The position numbers and the translations under genes were made by a program. Source: Undaria pinnatifida (Eukaryota > Sar > Phaeophyceae > Laminariales > Alariaceae). From it: a stretch of DNA of 64,000 nucleotides. Of this stretch, positions 47,785 to 57,412 are shown in pieces. The DNA lies in assembly GCA_012845835.1 (NCBI GenBank), contig JABAKD010000007.1:8600723-8664722 (forward strand), given 5' to 3'. The notes beneath the pieces were generated by a model that was not told the origin of the DNA, did no database searches, and was given only the letters and a program-made list of their open reading frames with translations. The number at the start of each line of letters is the position of its first letter. Positions within the stretch are counted from its first letter, which is position 1.

Positions 47785-49275
47785 TAAAAAATAAAATACA
47801 CTCCAGCTGTGAGATCGAATATTTTGTCAAAACTCATCTTTGCAAGCTGTGTGTGATACTCCGATCGCGCGTATTACGGGTTGTGTGTCCTCATTAAGGA
47901 TATAAGTCGGCGACTCCCCTTGCAACTACAGTGTAGCTATCAGGGTCAACAGGGTGATGTTACGCAGTCTGTGCGCGGAAACTATAGAACCCGTTTCTGA
48001 GGGACAAAATCTGACAGCTGTGGAAGAAAATGCATCAGTTTATCAAGTGAATCCTGTAAGTCGAATATCCGGTGAGGGGAGGGCGGAGATTGTAAGAGCG
48101 TGGGGGCCTGATTTTGATGAAAAGGGACGCGGGAGAAGGGGAGGGGGAGGAGGGCACGGGTGGGGCAGGTCAATTTGTGCGTGGAAACTAGAAATATTTC
48201 TTGTGTGGGGAGGGGGAGAAAATGTGGCGGGGGGTGGGCGGGGGCGGGGGGGGAGGGCTTTAGGTCGCATATATGTAGGGGTTTGCTATACGCGTGGTGC
48301 TAGGTCTAGGCGATGGTACGGGTGGTGGGGAAGGAGGGGGCGTTGGGGACGGGGGTGGGTGGGAATTGCAGCAGCGGCATGGACGGCTCTGAAACGATAG
48401 CGTGGCGATATCCAGGGCGTGGAAGTGTTTACTACTCTGGCGTATTTCGATAGTAGGTGGGGCGTTTAAGCAAGAGGAAGCGAGGTGAAAAGAAGAAAAA
48501 AAAAGGGGCGGGGGGAGGGTTTTCAAAAGGTTCAGGTCACATATAATATGAAAATCAAGGATTTGGTCGACACTGATGTTCGCAATATTGTGTGTGATCC
48601 TCCGATCGCGCGTATTAATAATACATGTAGGGGACTACTATACGCGCGGTGCTGGGTCTAGGCGATCGTGCGGAGTGTGGGGAAGGAGGCGGCTTTTTTG
48701 GAGGGGAGAGGGGGGATGAATGAAAGCTACGTCATGGATGGCTAGAAAGATAATGACGTGATATCAATGGCTTATTAGTGTTTATTACTCTGGCCGATTT
48801 CGATTGTGAGTGGGGCGTTTAAACGAACTGGGCGGGGAACAAAGAGGGGGGGGGGAGATGAGGTGGAGCTACGGCATGGATGGCTAGATGGATAATGAGA
48901 TGATATCAGCTGGCTGGTAGTGTTTACTACTGTGGCATATTTTTTTATTCCAGGTGGTGCGTTTAAACAAGAGGGATCGGGGGGGGGGCGGGTGGGGGGA
49001 CGGGGGGGCGAGCATTTCAATATGTGCGCGGAAACTATAAACCCTTGAACGGGACGAATCTGACGGTTGCAGCAAGAAGACATCCCTTTATATCACCCGC
49101 CTGGTAATGTTTATTTTTCTAGAAGGTTTGATGTTACATGTAGTATGCAACCCAGTTCTTAGGTGTAGTAAACAACGCGTTAAAGGGTTCATAATTTGTT
49201 ATTGTACATGGATCGAAAAATATAATATTTTAATCGATAGGTACAACCATGTAGATACCATTATTTTCTGACATC
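47785..49275 (+). repeat. G-family modular repeat, copy F (near full length, 1.49 kb)
   Basis: Terminal module at 47795, GTAAGTCGAATATCCGGTGA near 48056, GTGGTGCTAGGTCTAGGCGA near 48293, an internal TTTGGTCGACACTGATG / CCGATCGCGCGTATTA near 48562-48620, further GTGTTTATTACTCTGGC modules, and the far end AACAACGCGTTAAAG ... CATGGATCGAAAA ... CATCGCT near 49170-49275. Confidence 0.85.
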
Positions 49276-49814
49276 GCTAATTATAAAAAGAGATGCATAT
49301 TGCAAAATACAACAGGCGAGGTGATGGTCATGCAATGTCACGGCCATTGAGAACGACAGGGAGAGATGCGAATCGTTATTGTTTTAAAAGGAACGCTCAG
49401 TGTACACGCGCTCAATTACGTTACTTCGTTAGTCATACTTCGCTTGGCATAGGTTGGGAGGCGATCATGCAGACGGTGTGTACGGAATACCTTACGTAAT
49501 AAGTTGGTAGCGCGGTTCACCGCAACTTTAGCATACCTCTCTGTATCTCCTGTTCACATTATTATTGTCTCACATATACTATTTTACGCCTATGATTTTT
49601 GCCGTGCCGATGTGGGGCTCGGAGGTCGCCAAATTCAAGACAGATACATCTTATAAATACACCAAGGGAGGGGATGTGGGCATGCGATGTCAACACTATT
49701 GAACGCGAGGGTGACTTCACTTTGTTAGGCATATGCTACTTCGTTTGGTAGAGGTTGTCAGGCGATCATGCAAACGGCCGGAGGCACGAAATACCCTGCG
49801 TAATAGGTTGGGAG

Positions 49815-50520
49815 CGTGGTCTATCAAGTGAATCCTGTAAGTCGAATAACCGGTGAGGGGAGGGCGGGGTTTTGAAGGACGTGGGGGCCTGGTTTCGATC
49901 AAAAGGGAGCAGGGTTGGAGGGGGGGGGGGGGGGAGAAGGAAGGGACGGGGGGGAGGGAAGGGGATGGGGGGGGGACGGGGGGGGGAGAGGGGGACGGGG
50001 ACTGGCGGGGCAGATCATTTTGTTCGTGGAAACTATCATGGGGGGGGGGGGGGCGGGGCGGGGGGGGGGGCGGGGGGGGCAGCTCAATCTGTGCGTGGAA
50101 ACTATACATTCTTGTAAGGGGATAAATGTGACGGTTTTGGAAAGAATGCACCAGTTTATCATGTATATCATGTAAGTCTTACAATCAATGAGTAGAGGGC
50201 GGAGTGTTCGAGAGGGTCGGGGTGGGATGGCGTAGGGGGGGTGGGGAGGTGGGGGGTGGGACAGGGGGGGGAGGGGGGGGGGGGGGGGGGGCTTTAGGTG
50301 GCATATATGTAGGGGCTTGCTATACGTGTGGTGCTAGGTCTAGGCGATGGTGCGGGTGGTGGGGGAGGAGGGGGCGTTCGGGGCGGGGGGGGGGCGGGGC
50401 GGGGGGGGGGGAAAGCAGCGGCATGGATGGCTCTAAAAGATGATGTGATATCCAGTGCGTGGAGTGTCTATTAGTTTGGCGGATTTCGATATTAGGTGGG
50501 GCGGTTGAGAAGGGGAGAGC
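49815..50520 (+). repeat. G-family modular repeat, copy G (lacks the terminal module)
   Basis: Begins inside the family at TATCAAGTGAATCCTGTAAG and carries very G-rich tracts, including a run of 19 G at 50273-50291. Ends after GTTTGGCGGATTTCGATA / TAGGTGGGGCGGTTGAG. It lies just downstream of copy F. Confidence 0.85.
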
Positions 50521-50744
50521 GAGAAAAAAAAAAAAAAAAATGTAGTAGGCGATAGTCTTACAACTATATATGAGGGGGGGTCCCAAAGGTAAATGTTTCA
50601 AAACATAATTGATCTGTGACTCTTGTGGGTCGTTGGAGGATGGATATTGTCCACCAAATAGAAAGTGGTACAGTTGTCGCCAGGAACAAGGATAGTGGTA
50701 ACTGTCGCCAATATGTCTACGTTGGTGGGCGACGATGGTTATTA

Positions 50745-51280
50745 TACAAACAATAGCAGCAGTCGACAACAGCCAATAATGGAAACAGCGAGCAGCTGCG
50801 CCAGGATCACGTGTGGCAGAAGCCAATGCCAGCAGCCGCCAGCCGCAGGTGTGATCTAGGCGTACCCCGCACCAGGAGCTAGCAAGGTAGTCGTGAGAAG
50901 CAGCAGCAGCAGCAGCATCTACCAGTAAACAGCTGCAACCAGCAGCAGTAACACAAACCAGCGGCAGGTAGCAGGAAAATGTAGCAGCCGGAGAACTACG
51001 GACGGCTGATCAACAAAAATCAGCAGTAGGAAGCAGCATAAGGCAGCATCAGGGGGCGGTAGCAGCATGTAGCAGCTGCCAGCAGCCGCAGCTGCTGTAG
51101 CAGCAGCCAGTAATTAAAGTGAGCAAGGTGTCAGGCAGCGGCAGCAGAAGCAGCAGCAGAAGCAGAAGAAAGTAAGAAGCAGGCACCAACATGCAGTAGC
51201 AGCAGCAAAAAATAAAAAACGCGGCAACGCCAAGAATAAGCGACTGGCAGCTCGCAGAAGCAGCAGCAGCAGAAACGATT
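50745..51280 (+). repeat. CAG-rich degenerate microsatellite
   Basis: Dense AGCAGCAGCAG, CAGCCGCCAGC and GGCAGCAGCAG with interruptions across more than 500 bases. Stops are frequent in the CAG-reading frames, so a poly-Gln exon is unlikely. Confidence 0.75.
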
Positions 51281-52394
51281 CAATGCGTGTGTATTGGTTG
51301 CTCTTTGTTCGTCGGTAAATGCAAAATCGAATTTGACTTTAGCGAAAAATCCATGAAATACTTTAGGAAAAAATATTTATTGCACGTGCTGACACCGGAG
51401 GGGACAGGAAATCATGATCGACCGTCCCCACCACGGTCTTTCCTTCGCCCGCATAAGGGACATTGTAGATGACAAAAAATACAAGCGAAGGCCGCCGGCT
51501 GCACTGCTCGCGACGTTCCCAATCGCTGATCGGCCAGATGCGTACCAGATCCATGATAAAGGCATCTAAACACTCGTTCGTTTCCGATTAGCTACGTTAG
51601 AGCAAACTCGTACAGGGCATTTGGTTCCGCGGGCGACATCCCAGGCTTGATTAAAAACGAAACATATAAATTTCAAGTGCAGAAGAAAGAGGTACTCGAT
51701 TGATTGTAGGAGGTGAAAACTGGCGGTTTTGGTAATGCCCAGTGTCCCTGAGACATATCCGGTACTACAGGCAAGTAGCCCAGACGCCACATACCTTAAC
51801 GAGCTTACCGTATGCGGCTACCAGGTAGTAGGTTTTTAAGTAATCGCGATGCCTATTTCTGTCCTTCGAAGCTTGTGACTACAGAGCTTTTGTCTTCCAC
51901 AAAGACGAATAGGCCCGGACATTGAGTGTGCTGGATTTCGATGAGTGGGCAAAGCAAACACGCATACACAGGAGCGCGGACTTGCGTGGAGTACGTGCCG
52001 TTGAAGTGGCCACAAACAGACCGTGTGTGTTTAGGACGCGCCAGTCATAGGGTATTTTCCACATAAACAAAAAAAACGTGTGCTACGTCTATACGGCTGT
52101 CCGTTACGGGGCTGAAAGTCAGCCGTATTTGTGAAAACCTATAAAAAAAACGTTTTGGCTCATGGCTCATGTTTGTACACCATTTACTCCAAGCGCAACC
52201 GCAGCAAAAGGGTTTTTACATTAACGGCATGCCACCGAAACGTACGGGTTGTTGCCGTTGCATTATATAAATATGCATATCGCTAAATATTCCTCATTGT
52301 GCAGCTTCTGACTCGTATAAAAATACTGCAGTACTCGAGCTATAGGAAAAGAGAGACTCCATTAGAGGCTGGCGTAGGTCGGTTCGCAAATGGT
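51281..52394. other. No recognised gene
   Basis: AT-rich DNA between the CAG tract and the hAT-like element. Short frames only. Confidence 0.4.
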
Positions 52395-52402
52395 AAACAT
52401 GG
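52395..52402. repeat. Left target-site duplication (AAACATGG)
   Basis: Abuts the left 19-bp inverted repeat and matches 55363-55370 (AAACATTG) at 7 of 8 bases. Confidence 0.7.
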
Positions 52403-52432
52403 CACACGTCGGACAGATCACCTGACCGTATC

Positions 52433-52872
52433 TCGAGCTAGCTCATTTCGAGGGTAGCTCACAGGTGAGCTGTGTGAGCTACATGAGCTGCACATATTTT
52501 TCCCGGATTGAGCTACAGGAAGGTGGCTCATCTGCACATGTTTGCAAAGGCAAGCTACAGACGATGGCTCGTCTGCACATATTTGGCCAGGGTGAGCAAT
52601 AGGAGCTACACAAGCTAGCTCATTCTACCGTGGATGAGGTATAGGAGCTACACGAGCTACACGTGTTTCCCCCGGCTTGTGCTATAGGCCGTAGCTCATC
52701 CGCACATGTTTTAGAAGCTCGAGCAATAGGCGATACCTCATCTGCGCATGTTTTCAGAGCTTGAGTTATAGGCCATAGCTCATCTGCACATGTTTTCTAT
52801 AGGCGATAGCTCATTTGCCGATGTTTACAAATGAGCTTCAAAGGATGGATGAGCTAGCTCACGAGCTGTATA
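52433..52872 (+). repeat. Left subterminal array of the hAT-like element
   Basis: About ten degenerate units of roughly 40 bases. The consensus reads TTGAGCTATAGGCGATAG, then CTCATCTGCACATG, then TTTTC. GAGCTAGCTC palindromes are interspersed. It has the same orientation as the array at 54888-55343. Confidence 0.8.
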
Positions 52873-53157
52873 TTGTAATGACCCATACAAGTACAACACT
52901 AGTATATCAATAGTAATTCAGTGTCATTTTCCACGACTTTACAGAAGTGATCAAACGACATCAACACAAACAACCATGTATTTTTTAATACGGATGTGAT
53001 TTATGAGATCGGAACTGCTCCTGTTTCTGTTCGGAATATGAATATACCTGATAATACGTTAACCCTGGCAAAGTTGACCACAACAGCCACAGCTGCCACA
53101 TATCCACAAGGATAGCTCGCGCACAACACAACATGGAGACCTTACAGCACGCCTAGC

Positions 53158-53334
53158 ATGCCCAACGCCCTGGTCAGCAGCTTTAGGGGCGCGTCGGCCG
53201 TGGACCAGGACGGCAGCGAGCAGCATGCGGATCCTTCAATGGATGTGAACTTCATAAACAAGGTGATCGATGTGGATGGACAACATTACCAAACCCAGGA
53301 TGAAAACCAGGTGCATGTTATAGATGACGTGTGA
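53158..53334 (+). CDS. Small unrecognised ORF inside the hAT-like element (58 aa)
   Basis: A clean ATG-to-TGA frame of 58 residues begins M-P-N-A-L-V-S-S-F-R-G and ends H-V-I-D-D-V. It is acidic and rich in D, Q, N and V, with no Cys and no membrane segment. The frame is open upstream to a TAG at 53113. GC-rich codon use stands out from the AT-rich flanks, which suggests a real exon or a remnant of one. It lies between the subterminal arrays of the 52.4-55.4 kb element, so it could be an element gene or captured host sequence. I recognise no family. Confidence 0.3.
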   Translation: MPNALVSSFRGASAVDQDGSEQHADPSMDVNFINKVIDVDGQHYQTQDENQVHVIDDV

Positions 53335-53611
53335 TTCGAGTTTATAGTTGTACCCACTAGACCATGCTGCTGCTGTTCGACCTGCACCACCCATCCTGTA
53401 TGCCTCTCCCTTTTTTCGAGCATTTGCACGTACCAGCCGCAAGGTGGATATTCATGTATGTGGCGAGCTGTGCATGTTCGCATTCCTCGTGCAGGTGTAT
53501 ATACTATACTCGCACGGGTACGACAGCGACGGCATTGATAGTCGGCAAACTGCAAGTCACCCGCGGTGTAGCTGACTTGACCGCTGATGTAATTTCAATT
53601 TTGCATATTCC

Positions 53612-53734
53612 ATGATACCGGAGCATGATATGTGTGTGTACGAGATTCCTCGCGTGCTCCGCGGTCTAACCCGTGTGGTGCGCTTTCTCACGCTGCGCTC
53701 ACCAACAGGAGATCAAGGAGGCAGCCATTCGTGA
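53612..53734 (+). CDS. Small coding-like ORF inside the hAT-like element (40 aa)
   Basis: ATG-to-TGA frame beginning M-I-P-E-H-D-M-C-V-Y-E. It overlaps a CAG acceptor-like site near 53707, after which another frame reads E-I-K-E-A-A-I-R-D-I-L before a stop. Further coding-like pieces continue in changing frames to about 54040. This could be a spliced or decayed gene carried by the element; no family is recognised. Confidence 0.15.
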   Translation: MIPEHDMCVYEIPRVLRGLTRVVRFLTLRSPTGDQGGSHS

Positions 53735-54469
53735 CATACTATAACCAAACGGGTTTAGGCGGTGTGCCGTACCCGGCAAAACAGCTATCCAGTCGATCGT
53801 GCACGAGCACCAGACTGCCCGCCGTCTACGCGGGAATGATGCTGTTCCTAAACGGAAATCAAGATCAAATTCCCGTTGAGGTGCTCGCGCTGCCCACTGA
53901 ATAGGGGTCAGAGGCGGTGCCTCGAAGGCTTTCGAACCGTCGGGCAAACGTGGGGGGGCATTTCTACGGGCGAAGCGGAGAACGACGACACCTACGAAGA
54001 GTACGAATGGAAGATCAAGCCTCAAATAAGAGTACATGCCTTGGGGATAAATGCGGGCAGCGGCTGTTTTGCTGTGCTTCCGCATCGGGTTGCTTGCTCA
54101 TCTCTCGTCTGCTTAACTTTTTTGCGGTAGGTTTTTTTTTTGCCTGTGTTCTTGCTTGCACCTCCACCTATGGGCAGGCTACATCTACGGAAGCCGTGTT
54201 TACGGAACTGGGTATGCGCAGTTCAGATTACGCTGCTTTCAACATAGCCATACTAGTATTGGTTTTGTTGTACATGCAATATTAAACGATATTGTCTTGG
54301 TTCTTTCTTTTTCAAACATTGAACAGGGAATGCCATGCTGTCGCACGTACCGGCGTCGAAACTTCATCTTCATGGTAAGCTGTACAACCCATTCCTACAC
54401 CTATGCATTCACAACTGTTCCGGGAGGTGAGCTTTTTTAGCTAGACCTCTCACTTGAATGTTTTGCCAA

Positions 54470-54860
54470 TACAATAAGCTACTGTGAAAGAGTTAGCGGG
54501 GTATTAATCCGTACGACCACTTGCTAAAGGTTCACCAATAGCTTACACAAACTATGCCGTATAACACACTACCCTCCTGAAACGGCAGGATACCAGGTCG
54601 GCCGGATATGCGGGCGAACCTGTCAATATCCAAGCGGTCTTACTTCCTGGGTATACCAGGGAGAGTATTTTTCAAGTCCGACATGGGGAAAGTCTGAAAA
54701 AAAAAGTATTGTGGATGGTTGGATTTGAACTCACGAACCAAAAAAGTCCATGGTCTGTCGAAGACGCCATTTGTTAAGGTATTAATGCGGTAATAGTCCG
54801 GTCGACCACTTGCAAAATGATAACCAATAATAGCTTATCCAAACTAAGCCTTGTAACACT
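54470..54860 (+). repeat. Direct repeat pair in the hAT-like element interior
   Basis: Segments near 54500-54590 and 54775-54860 share GGTATTAAT, CGACCACTTGC, ACCAATA and TAGCTTA with CAAACTA in the same order. The space between holds a tRNA 3'-half-like stretch near 54725. Confidence 0.55.
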
Positions 54861-54887
54861 AAAGATATGAGCTATGATTGTGTTTTC

Positions 54888-55343
54888 CCGGGGTGAGCCA
54901 TAGGCGGTAGCTCGTCTTCACATGTTTCCCAGGCTTGAGCTATCGGTGATAACTCATCTGCACATGTTTTCCCTGCTTAAGCTATAGGCGATAGCTCATC
55001 TGCACATACTTGCCCAGGGTGAGCTATACAAGCTACATGAGCTAGCTCATCCGTCCCAGAAACGGGTATATGAGCTAAGTGAGCTGCACATGTTTTGGAA
55101 GCTTGAGCAAGAGGTGATATCTCATCCGCACATGTTTTCAAAGCCTGAGCTATAGAAGATAGCTCACCTGCAATTTTTTGCCCAGCGTGAACTATAGGAG
55201 CTACATGAGCTACCTCAATTGACCCTATATGAGTTATAGCAGCTACATGAGCTAAACATGTTTTCTCGGGCTTGAGCTATAGGCCGCAGATCATCTGCAT
55301 ATGTTTTTAAAGCTTGAACTAAACACGACAAATAATGTAGCTC
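54888..55343 (+). repeat. Right subterminal array of the hAT-like element
   Basis: Degenerate units like those at 52433-52872, again with GAGCTATAGGCGATAGCTC and TCTGCACATG, in direct rather than inverted orientation relative to the left array. Confidence 0.8.
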
Positions 55344-55362
55344 GTGATCTGTCCGACGTGTG

Positions 55363-55370
55363 AAACATTG
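55363..55370. repeat. Right target-site duplication (AAACATTG)
   Basis: Abuts the right 19-bp inverted repeat and matches 52395-52402 at 7 of 8 bases. Confidence 0.7.
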
Positions 55371-56974
55371 TCCCTGAGGATCAGCACCGTTGAACAAAAC
55401 CGGTGGCGAAATGACTGATACGCTTTTCAGGATTACCATAAGATGGCACAACAGTGGTATCGACAACGTCTGTCTTAGAGGCGCTCCCAAAGCTGGAGGG
55501 TGCGTCCGAGCAAAACGGCCGCAGAAAGAAAATGGTTGCCAGATGTCAGTTTTCCTCACGTGCCATGAATCGAACAGACAGCCTTTTGATCGGTAGCCAT
55601 AACGTTTTCCGTCATGTGTTATTCCTACCGCTAGAATACACTCTACAAGGAGCATCGCATATGTATGCTGAAACAAGCGTCGCTTACAGTTTTGTTTACT
55701 GGAACAGCACAAGAAAACACACAAGAAAACGCTCACCGTTGCCCCGTACTCGAACGAGTGACAAGCGATTATCTGCCCCATGTATACTACGTGCCTACGC
55801 CACTGGTCGTCCAACATGCCGGTGGATATGACGAGTAATACAGCAGGCATCCTATGTTGTACCTGGTACTATTACGGACAAACAAAGCACTGAACATGCA
55901 ATTCGATTGCATTGGCGAGTGTTACACGCCTACTTATATGCTACGAGTACTCGCACCGCTGTTTCATATTCTACACACGTTAGCGCGCACTTGAACAATA
56001 GTACCGCAGCTTGGCAGACTTGGACTGCCGTACTGTTGCTGACTAATACGTGCGATCGTGCGTACTCGTTGAATTACATCACAGGGGGTTAATATAGGCC
56101 ACCACTATCAAGCACTGTAGAAGACATATATATATATGAACCACAACATCCGTAGCCAAAAGAAGACGTCCAATCAATCAAGATGAGGTGCGCTCAAGGG
56201 ACACTAACAAAGTATCGACCTTGAATCAATATGCTACTAGCACTGTCCGCCACACACATTTCTTATGCTGATGGTGCTGCTGCTTCTGTGCTTCTGTATT
56301 GATTACTGTTGTTGATTGAAAATATATTACGAAGCCACGCCGGGTACGGTGTAACTCTAGATGTATGTATACATATATATATATATATGTGTGTCTTGGC
56401 ACCTTTTAACAGGCTGTCGTTTCCGCAGCAGCAACCGTACTCTCAGTATGATAGAGACCTAATGAAGACGCCTTACGCAAACGGTGACACTTCCTGAAGA
56501 ACAGTTTCGTTACCGACGGTATGATATTTGAAAAAAACTTACGTACTGTCCCGTGTTCAAACCAAAAGCATGTCACTACAACGTGCGGCTTGCTGTGTTA
56601 GTATCCGGTAAATATTTTCAAGAATTTCGGTCATTCTGGAGGCCTCTACCCGTACAACTGCATTGCCGCTCTCGCACTCCAAGGAACACGTGGTTCCAAC
56701 ATAGATGGCGTGAGAACTCGGGCTAATTGCACGGTGATCAAAAGATGGCTGAGCGATATCTACAGCGTTGTGATGAAGAGTAGCACAAAACATATCGACG
56801 TGAGTTACACCTGTCTCCACATATGATATGAGTGGGAAGTGGAGCTGTGATTGAGGAGATATCACGTTTACTTTAAAGCGTCGAGCTAGTCGTGATCGTA
56901 CATTGTATTGTCATTCTAGACATAACTTGAACGACCGGGCCTTAACTGCATGATATACGTTAACATATTGTATT
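55371..56974. other. No recognised gene
   Basis: Two overlapping long frames on opposite strands (55215-55850 - and 55454-55831 +) lack motifs, and the first runs into the transposon end. A T-arm-like GTTCGATTC lies near 55572 on the minus strand. Confidence 0.35.
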
Positions 56975-57412
56975 CCTTCCACAACCGTCTGATTTGTTCC
57001 CTGAGAGGATTTATAGTTTCCGCGCGCACAGCTTGAGTTGCTCCGTCCGTTCCCCCCGCTCCTTCTTGTTCAAACCCAGGCCCCCACTCCCTTTAAGGCT
57101 CCACCCTCACCTCAGCGGTCATTCGATTTACATGATACACTTGAAAAACTCATGCATTTCCTTCCACAGCTGTCATATTTTGTCCCCATCAAAAACGGGT
57201 TTCATGGTATCCGTGCACAGGCTGACTAACATCACCCTGTTGATCATGGTACAAGCTACACTGTAGTTCCAAGGGGAGTCGCTATATCCTTAACGAGGAC
57301 ACACATCCAGCAATACGCGCGATCGGAGTATCACAAAGCTTGCAAACACAAGTTTCGAAAAAAACTTCAATCTCACACCTGGAGCGTATTTTCAATTTTA
57401 CAATATATTTCA
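56975..57412 (-). repeat. G-family partial copy, inverted (copy I)
   Basis: Reverse complement of the first about 440 bases of the family: TATAGTTTCCGCGCGCACAG, CTGTAGTTCCAAGGGGAGTC, CGCGCGATCGGAGTATCAC, AAGCTTGCAAACACAAG and a terminal CTCACACCTGGAGCG. Confidence 0.8.

Larger units (their letters stand above)
52403..55362. mobile_element. hAT-like non-autonomous DNA transposon, 2.96 kb
   Basis: The ends are perfect 19-bp inverted repeats, CACACGTCGGACAGATCAC at 52403-52421 and its reverse complement at 55344-55362. The eight bases outside them are AAACATGG on the left and AAACATTG on the right, a target duplication with one mismatch. An 8-bp duplication fits the hAT superfamily. Just inside both ends are degenerate arrays of a roughly 40-base motif containing GAGCTATAGGCGATAGCTC and CATCTGCACATG, in the same orientation at both ends; clustered subterminal motifs are typical of transposase-binding regions. 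No transposase is recognised inside, so the element is probably non-autonomous or carries unrelated sequence. Confidence 0.8.
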
